In this document: positions 15,401 through 25,211 of the stretch, piece after piece
How the letters are laid out: every line of letters starts with the position of its first letter
Numbering within the stretch: position 1 is the first letter of the stretch
Assembly: GCA_022495005.1 (NCBI GenBank)
Contig: JAGYXB010001100.1
Location: forward strand, 992,001 to 1,056,000
Direction: 5' to 3'
Source: Rhyacophila brunnea
Lineage: Eukaryota; Arthropoda; Insecta; Trichoptera; Rhyacophilidae
DNA length: 64,000 nucleotides
The notes under the pieces: model-generated
Seen by the model: only the letters and a program-made list of their open reading frames with translations
Databases searched by the model: none
Told to the model about the DNA's origin: nothing
Position numbers and translations under genes: made by a program

Positions 15401-18400
15401 CATGACACCCATTCAAGCCAGAGACGTTGGCAGATACATCTCAAGGTAATTATTTGTATATTCTGGATTTTCAGGATGCGTAGTGTATACTGTATAGTAG
15501 TGGTTTCCAAACTGTATGTTACTATATCTCCCTTTTTTAAAAAATCTAATCTTGGCGCCCCCCCCCCCTTTATTTCATTAAACAATACACACCTTTTTAA
15601 ATAGTAAAAAATGTATCTACTAATACAAAAGCACCAGCCCACGGTGGCCGCGCGGCTTAAGCGTCGGACTATCACGCCGTGGGTCGCAGGTTCGAATCCT
15701 GGGTCTGGCAAATACACATATTGTTTTTCAATTTGTGTGAGTCAGGGTATGGACCTAATAGGTTGAGCAAGAGGCTGACATCCATTTCTCGTAAAAAAAA
15801 CAAAATCTGTTAATACAAACCTCTACTCTGTGGAGGCCCATATGATCCTATTAGGATCGGACATGGTCGGAAAAAAATAATACAAAAAATGAAAAAAAAC
15901 TTAAGTATAAATAATTGCAAGAAAAAAAGAACTTTTTATATACAACATTTTTAAATTTTCTGTTGAATCATATAAACTTGACTTGACTAACTTAAACGAT
16001 CAAAAAAAATTGTATTTGATAGAAATAATACTGAAATGTCAGTTTGACATGTCATATTGATTTCCATAGTAGAGCACGTATATATTAATAATTTAGTTGT
16101 TAGTACCTAGCAACCAATAATAGTGGATTGGATTGCGGAGTTCTTCCGAAATAACTTTTCATACAAAACAGAATTAACTGAAAATGAATTTATTTCTACT
16201 TAAAAATGGCTAGAAGTATTAAAAAAATACATTGGCATCGTTTTGCTATATTCTAAAAGTTTCAAATGTCTAGCTAGTCAGGAAGTTAGTTAAAAATCGA
16301 TTGCAAGATTTGTACTGGACAAACAACCACCGGACAAATAAGAATACGATCTAATAAAAACCTTGTAAAAACGTGAAATAAACAAGGTTTTACTATATTT
16401 TATTCCTTTTTAAACTAATTGGTTTTTCATGCGATGGATGTGCTAGATTATTAGCACAAAGTGCTCTTTTTCTGCTAAAGGGGCTCGATTTGGATTTCAT
16501 TGGAGCTAATGCAGAAAATTCCGTTTCGTATAAATATGATATTACGAAAGGTAGCAGTACTTTACTTACAACTTGCATTGCTTTTCTTGACAAAGTATTA
16601 TATTCTTCTTCACTTCGATTCAACCAAAATTTTATGGTTTGACCTTTTTATATCATCTTTTCAGGAGATAGCCAGCATGCTTCACAATAGTATAGAAGTG
16701 AGGTATAATGAAATTAGTCTCCATATCTTCGAACAGGTTTTATAGGATTTTATAAGAGTTTTAACCTTTTATAGGATTGTTTTTTTATGTAGTTTATAAC
16801 TAGTGGCCGTTTTATAAACTATGCACTTGCAAATTGCAAACCCTGGACACGTATGTGTTAAACTTTTCGCGCCTCCCTTTGCAACACTCCGCGCCCCCCA
16901 GTTTGGATATCGGTGATGTATACCATCACTTTACTCCCAAACTTGCCACAAATCTTCAGCTCCTGAATCATTTATGAATAAATTGATTGAATTAAAATTA
17001 TATTTTATTACTTGAGTTGATACTGTTATAATTATTTTAACGTTAATATTATTTCAGATGCTCCGTTTGCGAGGCTCCAACCAGAGTGATGGCCGTCCAT
17101 AGTCAGTCCATGTCGATACCTGATTGTCCTGGAGGATGGGACATGATGTGGGCAGGATACAGCTTTGTCATGGTAACAATTTTGCTAAGATTCTAATAAG
17201 ATATCATTTTGTCATCATTTTAAAAATTCACCCACCAAAGATAAATAAATAGTAGCACACATAGAAATTATTAGGTCGTTTTTTGCGACCCGGGTTTTGC
17301 CTTCGGCATCACTAAAGAGGTGTAAATCGTCAATTCTAAGAATAATAATTAATCGAGTTAACTAATGAGATTTAGTCTTTAATAATACTCTTACATGGTA
17401 CCTACCTTTTTATAACATTATTTAAAAAAAAAAAAAACATATAAACACACCTAATATACACCTATACATACCTAAATCCTCATCCATCATTCTCATACAT
17501 ACGTATATAAATTTTGTATCAATAACATTGACCATAATATAGTCTCATATGTAAAACATCATAATATAGGATATAACAAAGGGCTACTAGGAAAGTTAAG
17601 TTGATCATTCAAGATAGGTAAGCTCTGTAATATTTGTATTGTTTATAAATAATAATGATCTATTATTAGGTTTTGACGAGTTAATATGCTATCGAGTGTA
17701 TCGTGTTATTAATAAGATAGGGTTTTTACTAATTTGGTTTTTTACTGACACTTCAACTATTCATAATTTGTTTATTGTATTTTTGTGACCTTTGACTTGA
17801 TGGGTAGGTAATGGAGTTCTTACCTACTTTATTGTATTGATTTATTATATAAGCTAGAGTAAAGAGTGTTCGTTGTCAGTGTGTGTTTACCTTTGGTGAG
17901 TGTACACGGTGCCTGAAGATGCCGAAAGGCGAAACCCGGGTCGCAAATAATGACTTAAATGGAATAGTACAAAGCTTGAATCCATTAGAATTTAAATTCA
18001 AATTCCATCAAGTACCTTCAGTCGATAGTATTAATATTATAAATAGCATTGTCTCATATTTATTATATCCTAATAGCACTCAGCCGCAGGAGGAGGAGCT
18101 GCAGGTCAGTCGCTGGTATCGCCAGGATCATGTCTTGAGGAGTTCAGATCGAGACCATACATAGAATGCAATGGCATGGGAAGGTGTAACTATTTCGTTA
18201 ACACCCTGTCCTACTGGATGGCTACGATCGAGGATCAAAACATGTTCAGAAAACCAGTTCAGCAGACTCTTAAGGCCGATCTCACATCTAGAGTCAGCAG
18301 GTAACTTTTATATTTTATTTATTGCAACAAAACTAGAGAATATGGGATAAAGATGATGTCAAATCTTCAACTCAATTCTACAACTAAAATTCATTTTTGG

Positions 18401-20924
18401 AATGTCAAAAACAAAGTTGTTAAATGAACAAACGAAAGCTGGCTAATACAAGCAGTGCTGTCCCGTGGGGGTAGGCAGATTGAGCGTCGCTTGGGGGCGG
18501 CAGTTACCCAAAAGGCGGCAAATCGAGGAGAATCATTAGGTATATATATAAATAGCCATCTAAACTAAGTAATAACGGAAATATCTTTCCATTAAAAAGT
18601 TCATCTCACTGGTTGGAAACAAAATGTATTAATTACTATAAAGTTGTAATAGGACTATAATTTTTTGTTGGGTTCGCGATGTCTAGTTTACTTTCGTTTT
18701 CCTTGGACATCACGTCTTTGGTGAACATCAATACCACCTGCAGATTTGTGAATTATAAGTATCTAGGACATAGGTACATAATTACTCAATTTTGTGTAAA
18801 ATGTTTGCTCGTCACTCGCGAGTTTTGGAAGTTGTCAGGCGTATTTTTAAATGTATCTGAAACCGTGGACTCGCAATACCTATTAATTGTCTATTGAAGC
18901 AGGGATGGCATTTAGTGGTATACATTTTGTTAGTAATGTATTCATACAACACATTTCTTAGATATTGGAGTCATGAAAGGATGATAAAAATATTGTATAA
19001 AAAAATGTGGCGACATTTTGGCGCTGCCTAGGGGCGGCAATTTGTCTAGGGACGTCACTGAATACAAGTGGATTGTAACCAAACATGTTGAAAAGAAACC
19101 TTGGAGCCTAAATTAATGTATGAAGCAAAAAAGGACCTCTGGTCTACTGATTAAGTTAGTTTCAAGTGACTTAGCATTGCAAGTTCATTTGAAGAGAACT
19201 TCACACTTCTACTATGATATTCCACTATAGATTCAGAATCACTCAATTTGTTAAGTAATTACATACCTACGTGATTTTATATATAAATATTGCCAAAACA
19301 AGCCTTGAATACTTAGATTCATAAGATAGTGTATAATGAAATTCGACATTAATTTGACATTTCACATTACGTGATTAATTCGTTCTGAAGATTTTCGTGT
19401 AGGTCGAAAAATCGCATAAGTTGAATAAAACTTAAAATCATGCAATTTTTGTGAAAAATATATTGTGTTAGTTTTAAAGGATAAGTAAAAACAAAATAGA
19501 CCTACCTACATACATACATTTAAGAAAACATTATTGATTGATAAAGTGGTTTGATCTTGCAATCCCCAGCAGCATTTCCACCAAGTAAAAGGGTTAGCCT
19601 ATCTTCAGACACCTTAATACCTGGGATAAATTTTTCTAGTTGGGATATATAATATGACTGATCTGGGATTTTTTTCCAATAAGCCCAGATTTGTCCACAT
19701 TAAAGATTTGTTGTGGCAGGTAATCCTCATTTTTATGATTTCTACTAGACTTTCTGTGTATCTGCATAACTCAGCAGCCTCACCTGTTACTTTGATGTTG
19801 TGTAGTTTATTACGGCTTTTAAATTTTTGAAACCGTCCGTGGCTTGCATTGAATGAATTAGTATCAACACTATCATCATTTTTACACTCTATGTCTTCAA
19901 AACTACTCAATTATCCTGTATGAGTATAAGGCTTATTGGAATTTGTTGTTGCTGCATATCTTCCATCCATATTACCAATATTTCCATTAATTCTTCTATT
20001 AATATTCCTCTTTTCTTGATAATTATCGTAGATTGCATTACTACAAATTGTTTTACATGATCCATAATAACATAATATTATTATATTATGTAGACGCAGG
20101 CGCAGAGAAATAAACTGCAGCAAAAAAGCATATTTTCAAAAATCAGTTAAGTACGAATTCACGTAAGTCGAGGACTGTATTGCCATATCAGAGCAGACAT
20201 TTAAAAATAAAATTTAGTTCCTGTGGAAAGATACTCCCTTATCAATTTTATGTAAGCAGCCAAAAGCAATACATTGCCATTATTTATAATACGAATTATC
20301 ATGTAAAACACTGAGAAATGCGTATGTATGTTATGTAAACAAAGCAACAGACTTCAAGCCATAACGCAAGCCGCCATTTACTTTTCCACTACCAATAACA
20401 AAAGAAAAATAATGAATTTACTACCAATACAAACAAGCACCCCTACAATCATTCGCTTTGAAAATCGAACTGCTGATTCCAAAATTGTTAATGATGAATA
20501 GAAATTAATGCAGATTAGCAAATTTAGTGATCTGGACTACACGACAGCGGTATAATCATAACTTCAGCATTAAATTTACTGACATCATCTTCTTCTAACG
20601 CGGTATATTCAGGAAGGGTATTGGCATCGTTTACAAGTATTTATCCATTTGATAACACTAATGACGTTTAGTATGAAACTTGTAAATAATTATAAGTAAT
20701 TTTTAATTTGCAGGTGTTCGGTTTGCATTCGTAGCAGGCCTGCCATCGCAGTGGCGTCCATCCCGCCGCGAGGAGTTCTGACTCTGCCGGAAGCCGGTGA
20801 AATCAGAAGACCGGCGCGACTGCCCGTACGACAGGCCAGACCACGCCAGTACGGCGGAAGACGAGTCAGGCCATCGCCCCGACCCGTCGCCCCTTCATCA
20901 CCAACACGAAGATACCGCAACTAG
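486..20924 (+). CDS. Type IV collagen alpha chain, 5'-partial, 10 exons
   Basis: Basement-membrane collagen chain. Three chains form a triple helix and assemble through 7S and NC1 domains into an extracellular network. Exons read: 486-1269, 4886-5146, 6849-7071, 8000-8118, 9377-9777, 12958-15031, 15268-15445, 17058-17172, 18077-18300 and 20714-20924 (TAG at 20922). All junctions are GT-AG and all phases agree, giving 4590 nt or 1529 residues plus stop. The first nine-tenths is Gly-X-Y with many short interruptions, as in type IV rather than fibrillar collagen. One interruption carries a CPIC pair (about 1250-1262). Exon 6 is very large (2074 bp) and contains most of the helix. The NC1 domain follows, then a basic tail. 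Upstream exons are outside the window. NC1 residues such as [12 protein letters not shown] resemble alpha-1-type chains, but I cannot decide between the two insect chains (Cg25C-like or vkg-like), so no symbol is given. Confidence 0.95.
1800..2020 (-). mobile_element. LINE 3'-end fragment
   Basis: The complement of 1803-1860 closely matches the 3' end of the LINE fragment near 23940-24010 (shared words such as gtgcttgcc and gtgacaggg). Weak residual coding may continue to about 2020. It lies in collagen intron 1, opposite to the gene. Confidence 0.55.
2031..3639. other. Intronic stretch without a recognised gene
   Basis: Part of collagen intron 1. Open frames up to 107 codons occur, but they have no recognisable motif, no splice logic and no repeat partner that I could see. 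Confidence 0.5.
3640..4010 (+). repeat. Dispersed repeat, copy 1 (partner 8792-9110)
   Basis: Begins with ttcaaatttatttatttt and contains the words tggaagcacac, accctattttaa, tgtccacct/cgtccacct and atccgaagcg in the same order as the copy at 8792-9110. The family was not identified. It may be a retroelement 3' end. Confidence 0.65.
4075..4110 (-). ncRNA. Hammerhead-ribozyme-like motif, copy 2 (minus strand)
   Basis: The same ordered blocks read on the minus strand: TGC, CTGAAGA, T, GCC-GAAA-GGC, GAAA, a short C/G stem III (CACGGG), TC, GCA. It forms the opposite arm of the inverted pair with the motif at 4372-4407. Confidence 0.38.
4372..4407 (+). ncRNA. Hammerhead-ribozyme-like motif, copy 1
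   Basis: Stem I TGC (4372-4374) pairs with GCA (4405-4407). The core CTGAAGA is at 4375-4381. One unpaired T (4382) precedes stem II GCC (4383-4385) with GGC (4390-4392) and a GAAA loop. Core GAAA is at 4393-4396. The remnant of stem III is CCCGGT, followed by TC at 4403-4404. The extra T and the short stems mean activity is uncertain. Confidence 0.4.
5477..5735 (+). repeat. Dispersed repeat, copy 1 (partner 61651-61970)
   Basis: Shares long runs with 61651-61970, including tgaaatacc, gggtaaggcgatagcag, gaatacgttgtacgt and tctcggtttatgcatttacg, in the same order. Both begin with cagggaactc, which is compatible with a hAT-type end, but the other end was not found. Confidence 0.7.
6145..6330 (-). 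mobile_element. TA-flanked MITE (MITE-B family), divergent copy
   Basis: The complement contains the family words: agaagat, ggaggagct, tagttcacagttttaacacgt and tagccaagaagatgtt. The internal acacgtgttaaaactgtgaactaac block is duplicated here. Better copies are at 11604-11756 and 38781-38932. It lies in collagen intron 2. Confidence 0.65.
7105..7372 (+). mobile_element. LINE reverse-transcriptase ORF C-terminal fragment
   Basis: Translates as the C-terminal tail common in insect RTE/Jockey-type LINE proteins: NIKWAGHI, then [29 protein letters not shown], a stop, EKW, LGEA. It ends in a GAT microsatellite tail (7358-7377). It is a dead fragment in collagen intron 3. Confidence 0.75.
7524..7814. 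mobile_element. MITE with about 95-bp terminal inverted repeats
   Basis: The left arm begins gcgcatctattctata and contains cggctatcgagggtagttt and ttgaggtattataattgtt. The right arm is the complement of the same sequence with a few differences. About two thirds of the element is inverted repeat. It lies in collagen intron 3. Confidence 0.8.
8792..9110 (+). repeat. Dispersed repeat, copy 2 (partner 3640-4010)
   Basis: Begins gattcaaatttatttattt and carries tggaagcacac, accctattttaa, tgtccacct and catccgaagcg in the same order as 3640-4010. It lies in collagen intron 4. Confidence 0.65.
9778..11244. other. Collagen intron 5, left part, no gene seen
   Basis: AT-rich intron sequence with no open frame, repeat partner or RNA signal that I could support. 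Confidence 0.5.
11245..11831 (+). mobile_element. Element A, copy 1, split by a MITE
   Basis: Matches 39171-39583 and the complement of 15914-16370 along its length. Shared blocks include ggtggttctttgtcc, tcttgcaatcgatttttaac and tatttcgacaccattattgg. A conserved 9-bp-arm hairpin (gttgctagg with cctagcaac) lies near 11483-11510. It has no coding capacity. This copy alone is interrupted at 11604-11756. Confidence 0.8.
11604..11756 (+). mobile_element. MITE-B inserted in element A
   Basis: Element A copies at 39171 and 15914 read ttaag-cta/tta-gtcaagtcaag without a break. Here 153 bp lie between the two halves and a TA is duplicated (11602-11603 and 11757-11758). The ends resemble those of the copy at 38781-38932. 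The TA target suggests a Tc1/mariner-like source. Confidence 0.85.
11832..12957. other. Collagen intron 5, right part, no gene seen
   Basis: No coding or repeat signal recognised up to the acceptor at 12957. Confidence 0.5.
15640..15870 (+). mobile_element. tRNA-derived SINE, full-length copy
   Basis: Head with Pol III A-box-like tggccgcgcggcttaag and B box ggttcgaatcc, ending in tctggca. The body then carries gtatggacctaatagg and aatctgttaatacaaacctc, and the tail ends gatcggacatggtc. A related copy is at 51823-52042. Headless or partial copies are at 47662-47795, near 33812-33880, and on the minus strand at 36603-36635. Confidence 0.85.
15914..16370 (-). mobile_element. Element A, copy 2 (empty MITE site)
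   Basis: On the minus strand it matches 11245-11831 and 39171-39583, including cggtggttgtttgtcc, tcttgcaatcgatttttaac and the ctagcaac hairpin arm. The position corresponding to 11604 is uninterrupted. Confidence 0.8.
16393..16623 (-). pseudogene. hAT transposase C-terminal remnant
   Basis: The frame contains [23 protein letters not shown]. This resembles the hAT C-terminal dimerisation motif (LLPF, then YLCE-type, GFSAL-type, KSK). It is truncated on both sides and lies within the degenerate hAT element. Confidence 0.65.
17265..18010. repeat. Inverted-repeat element with hammerhead-like motifs, copy 2
   Basis: A degenerate minus-strand arm (17276-17340, with gcgacccgggttttgcc) faces a plus-strand arm (about 17745-18010) that is close to 4207-4455, including tattcataatttgttt, ggtaggta, tgttcgttgtcagtgtgtgttt and the CTGAAGA/GAAA motif. 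It repeats the layout at 4021-4455 with a longer centre. It lies in collagen intron 8, ending just before exon 9. Confidence 0.55.
17910..17945 (+). ncRNA. Hammerhead-ribozyme-like motif, best copy
   Basis: Stem I TGC (17910-17912) pairs with GCA (17943-17945). Core CTGAAGA is at 17913-17919. One extra T (17920) precedes stem II GCC (17921-17923) with GGC (17928-17930), closed by GAAA. Core GAAA is at 17931-17934. Self-complementary CCCGGG (17935-17940) could serve as stem III, mainly in a dimer. TC at 17941-17942 fits the cleavage-site position. Confidence 0.45.
18453..19060. mobile_element. hAT-type non-autonomous element, exact 8-bp TSD
   Basis: Starts cagtgctgtccc and ends gggacgtcactg, giving terminal inverted repeats of about 12 bp. 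It is flanked by aatacaag at 18445-18452 and 19061-19068. Both sub-ends carry ggggcggca motifs. The end of a second member is at 59778-59950. It lies in collagen intron 9. Confidence 0.9.
19069..20713. other. Collagen intron 9, right part, no gene seen
   Basis: No supported feature up to the acceptor ttgcag at 20713. Minus-strand frames of 70-98 codons here lack motifs and splice context. Confidence 0.5.
20733..20921 (+). other. Arg/Pro-rich C-terminal tail after NC1
   Basis: Vertebrate NC1 domains end a few residues after the last CQVC motif. Here the last exon continues for about 63 residues with roughly 15 Arg and 12 Pro, and it is locally more GC-rich than its surroundings. It contains dibasic steps such as IRRPAR and GGRRVR that resemble proprotein-convertase sites. 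It is in frame with NC1 and ends at a clean TAG. Its function is unknown. It could be a lineage-specific extension or a processed tail. Confidence 0.8.
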
Positions 20925-21195
20925 ACAGACTTTCCACCATTCAATCAAATGATACACTCAATACTCAGAACTTCGATTTTGTAGGGGATCTTATTGAAAT
21001 ATCGCAAAATATGGATGAGACTTTATTTATAGCATGATGACAAATTGCAATTTTAATTAACAGATGTTTTAATGACAATACTCTTTAAGAGTTTACACTT
21101 TTATAATGTTAGCGTACACATTATTAAGATCGAGTCAACTTATTTACAAAAAATCTTGTCTCTCTTAACTGTAAATCAATATTAAATTTGTCATT

Positions 21196-21201
21196 AATAA
21201 A
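21196..21201 (+). other. Candidate polyadenylation signal of the collagen gene
   Basis: AATAAA 272 bp after the collagen stop codon, the first clear hexamer downstream. Other A-rich hexamers follow. Confidence 0.45.
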
Positions 21202-23706
21202 AATAATATTACGATTTTAAGGTCATATTGTTTTACATGCTTCTTTTACAATTGAGTCGCTTAATCGTCAAACCCGCCTGTATTAAAATTAGTTTTGAAT
21301 GTACTTATGTGCTATATCGATATGTCTACCAGCCTATCGAGGTGAGAGTTTTAAATTCCGCTCTGTTTCGTCAAAAAATTAAAATGAATATTGATTTGAG
21401 CCGCCAAATCCATTCTAGGATAAATAACAGATTACTAAAACCGCTCTACATAGCCGACCAATCAGACGTCGCGATTCAAGCCATGTTTTTTAGCATACAA
21501 ACATTACCACTACCTACAAGCATCAACATCATCGTAAATGCACAGTTTTTCGTGATTTACTTAAAACTCAAAAAAACTTCCACAGTGGGTTTAGCGACTA
21601 AGCGACTCAATTATTATTCCATGGTCGTCCCCTTTAAAGTCACAAAAATTTCCGTATTAAATTAATTTGCCTTTATTTTACGGTTCCATCTGTCTGCAAC
21701 CATCGTCGTATAAAAAATAATTTTAGAATTACTTTTAATTATAATTTAAATATATGTTATTGTTAGCAATCTGAACATTAAAGTTTAATAAGAAAATTTA
21801 ACACTCGTTGCAATCATTGATTCATAAATGATATCCATTACTTATAAAAGAAAAATTTGTGATAAATCATAAACAAAAAAATTAATCACTGCATCCTTGA
21901 TACAAAATAAAAAAAAAACAATTTTCTGCTAAACTATGCGTAAGTCATTAGGTAATTTTAATAGTTCTCCCACAGATGGGATTAATATATTTTCTAATTT
22001 GTACATAATAGTACTTATATTATTAGTTACCCTACAGTTTACGAAACCATAGTCACTTACATTTTATATTTTTATAATAATTGCATGTCTCTGCGGCATT
22101 TTACTTTGAAAAAATATAATTATTATTTAGCCTTCACATCGGTGCTTGTTGCCTTCTTTTAGATTAGCGTAACATAGAAATCTCAGCTATTTTATGAAAT
22201 TACTCATGACTAATAATTCATACCAGTAAAATACCGTTTTTAACAATTTTTCCGTTTCTAAGGTGTGTATATACCCTTCATTTAAATATTATTATGATCA
22301 TCTTTAGAATAATAAAATTCTACACTGCCATATTAGAAAATATAATCTTATATTTTTATTGAAAGAACCATATTTATGTACAAAGTATGTGCGTATTGTT
22401 GATAAAATAAATAATGTTTGATACCAGTATGTATTTATGGATAAATAAAGTTTTTAAAACATACAAAATGTCTTTATAATAATAAAATTGCAAAGCTTAT
22501 GTGTGTTCAGTCTACAAAAACAAATGTCTCAATATTAAAATATAAATCATATTAAGCCATGGTTGGCAAACCTTTTTACGTACGCGTGACAAAATTTACC
22601 AAAATTTATTTTTCAACTGTCTGACGTGCCGAACAATTTTTTATAGAAAAAAAATGAAAAGTAGTTTTTAAGAATTCTATAAAAAAAAGTTTAAAAATTG
22701 CAATTGAGTACTTGAGATTCTATCACTCAACGTGTTTCTAGCCGAAGACATATCCTTTATTCTTTGAATAGTTTTTTCTTGTTTTAAAATAGATCGTGGG
22801 AGCATTTTAACCATGCTTCTTTGATATATTCCCCATAACTGAACGGTTATCCATTTTCACTGTCTGCCAGAATTACTACTAGTTAGCTCCACCAAGTTTT
22901 TATTTTTTATTTGGTACAGCCATTTTTGTGGGTCGCAAAGAAATTGTTTGTTACTGTATTACTTAGCTTGGCTTTTTACGCACAGATTGATACCAGAATT
23001 GCTCCGATCAAATGAGGTATTCTTTTGCTACAGTGGTCTCAAGCATTGTAAATCAACCAAAATGAGAGGTTCGCGCACGCGGCTTCCTCTGCCTCCTGGT
23101 GAGGTCAGTGCGATAATATTATGTTTGATGCATAAAGCCTAAGGACCGACCTATGCAATTATATAATTACATTATATTATAGTATTTGCTGCTATTTTTC
23201 ATACAATGCAGTCTATCATTTATGCATGAGTTTCGTCGTTTCTATTTGCGCATCGATTGGTAAATATTACTGGTTCTCTTTTTCATACTGATGTGCAAAT
23301 GGTGTCTCGTTATCTGTTTATGGTGTATTGGTCATGATAAAGAAAAAAACACAGCACATCTGTTTAACCTATATAAAGGTATTGTTTATTGTAATCAAAC
23401 ATTTAAATATGTATTTTAAATACAGTACAATTTATACAGGCTCCATATTGCAGGCATTCAGACAATATTATGTCATGTCTGACATTTTTGTCAAAATTAA
23501 TAATTTACAATCAATGCCATAATGTACATCTAATAGTCGTGTGCCCTACAAGAGAAAACAAATTCGTCTTAATGTTTAATTACACCAGCAGTCACGCAAA
23601 CTCAACCGGATTGAATGATCGCCGTGAACAATAAAATTGTAGACTTTAAATACCAGCGATCAACTCGATCGTGTTTACGCTTGATTAGATTGGTCCAGTT
23701 GGTCAA
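21202..23706. other. Intergenic region between collagen IV and a LINE fragment
   Basis: AT-rich. A sequence like a hAT end (tggttggcaaacc near 22560) occurs without a visible partner. A 145-codon plus-strand frame at 21228-21665 is judged spurious. Confidence 0.45.
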
Positions 23707-24012
23707 TTGGTGCAGACACAACAGCCTTCGGTGATTGAAGTTGTCACGAAGAGACGATTTACGTGGCTGGGACGCGTATTTCGGATGCCGCCAAAGAGTG
23801 CGGCACTTCGTACCCTTGTGGCACAGCCTCAAGGGTTCCGTCGCCGTGGCCGGCCTTCCCTCACCCTGCAGCGGTGCTATAAAAGCGACCTACGTGCTGC
23901 AGGTCTGACATGGCGGGAGGCGCAGGAATTGGCGATGGACTGAGGGAAGTGGTGCCAACTTGTGCTTGCCCTATGCCCCAATGTTAGGACGTGACAGGGT
24001 GGAAGAAGAAGA
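23707..24012 (+). mobile_element. LINE 3'-end fragment with ORF2 C-terminus
   Basis: Encodes RRFTWLGRVFRMP, then GFRRRGRPSLTL, DLRAAGLTWREAQELAMD and a stop, the typical C-terminal region of insect non-LTR retrotransposon reverse-transcriptase proteins. It is followed by gaagaagaag at about 24004. The same 3' end occurs inverted at 1803-1860. Confidence 0.75.
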
Positions 24013-24060
24013 AGAATGGTTCATAATATATACTCAGTTGCTATATAGGTACCATCATAA

Positions 24061-24164
24061 ATTGTTGGGTGTTCAAATTTAGAACTAAGCTCATCATAGT
24101 ATAAAAAGTATTGAATGATATGTCAACTGTTAGCATGTGGCGCCGTCACTCACTGGACAACTTT
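24061..24164 (+). repeat. Small MITE-like repeat (partner 41447-41550)
   Basis: Shares gaactaagc, atagtataaaaa, tgttag, gtgtagcgc/tgtggcgcc, cactca and ggacaac in order with 41447-41550. The ends ttgttgggtg and cactggacaa are imperfectly inverted. Confidence 0.55.
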
Positions 24165-25211
24165 ATTACTAGTAGATCTATAGTTATAACAATTATTACC
24201 TAATAAGTCAAGCAAAAAATATCTGTTGGTGGCAACACTAAACAGTCTTAACTCATTATATTGTTAAATGCCAATTAATAGGAGATGACATTTAGACAAG
24301 TAATGAGTAGTTGTTAATTGCATTTACTTTGTTTGTATTATTCTCAGTTAAAATAATGAATAAAGTCAGCCATCCTTCATTACGTTATGTAAACATTAAA
24401 TTTGTGTTGTTATGTCAAACGTCATGACAAGCCACATGCGTCTACTTGGAAGCTTAAGGTTAATTCAGATATTTTCATACATTCTCGGTAATCTTCGATA
24501 TGGTCACGCCCAAAAATAGGATTTATTCTAATTCGGTCACGACTCCAGGTAATGACTCGAAAGTGACTTTTCAAGATTCAAGAACGGAGTCTGCCAATGA
24601 ATTTGGAGTTGGAGTTTAGAGGACACTCACAACTATTAACGAAAAAAATCCATATTATGTGTATTTAATATTCTAGAAATAATAAAAAACCTTCAGCTTA
24701 TTTAGAAAATAAATATTTACTTCAGTTTTTTTGGCTTTCCTGTAAAATTGATATTAATTCTGTAGAAAGGCTGCATTGCCAGAATGCCCGTTATATGTTA
24801 GTTCTTATTCCAATTTTTTTTTCGAGTTCATAAAAAAATATTGTATCTCTTATGATTAAGCCTCACTAATAATTGAGATGCTGAGGATTGAACTTATACA
24901 AGTACTAATACTGGTGACCAAGTAGAATAAACCGACTAAGTTAAATATAATATAATAATTATTGTAAATTCTACATAACTTTTCAACATTCTGTAAATGT
25001 GGCCTTGTTCTCTAATAATCCTTTATTACTATTCTATTACTATCAAAATTTGGTGACATCAATTGGCCGTGTCATTAACACAAATAAGCTGATAACAATT
25101 CAACAACTGAAACATGATATTCGCGAAGCAATCAATTAAATTATGCATTATGCTAAAATGTAGTCGAAAGACCACGAATTTATGCTGTAAACTAGAGGCA
25201 TCTATTTGTGC

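Larger units (their letters stand above)
15497..16912. mobile_element. Degenerate hAT element hosting nested insertions
   Basis: The left end reads agtggtttccaaactg. The complement of the right end reads caccgatatccaaactg. C-runs (ggcgccccccc, gcgcccccc) lie beside both ends. Inside are a SINE (15640-15870), an element A copy (15914-16370) and a minus-strand hAT transposase remnant (16393-16623). No exact target duplication was found. It lies in collagen intron 7. Confidence 0.5.
14901..20753 (+). other. Collagen IV NC1 domain
   Basis: The C-terminal non-collagenous trimerisation domain is spread over the end of exon 6 and exons 7-10. It has two tandem C4 subdomains. The first starts near [10 protein letters not shown] and runs to SRCSVCEAP. 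The second starts near [14 protein letters not shown] and runs to SRVSRCSVC. The cysteine spacing is typical of the family. The Met-rich stretch in exon 7 (MEIMPMAM) and the Lys in TLKADL (codon 18272-18274) sit where vertebrate chains have the Met93 and Lys211 that form the sulfilimine crosslink made by peroxidasin. I infer that the crosslink is possible here. Confidence 0.92.

Noticed and set aside
15640..15712. Possible tRNA gene
   Set aside because: A and B boxes are present, but the sequence continues into a body shared by other copies and does not fold as a clean cloverleaf by eye. It is a SINE head.
21228..21665. 145-codon plus-strand frame downstream of collagen
   Set aside because: It lies in AT-rich 3' flank, with Lys/Ile/Leu-rich composition, no motif, no splice context and no repeat partner. 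Chance is more likely.
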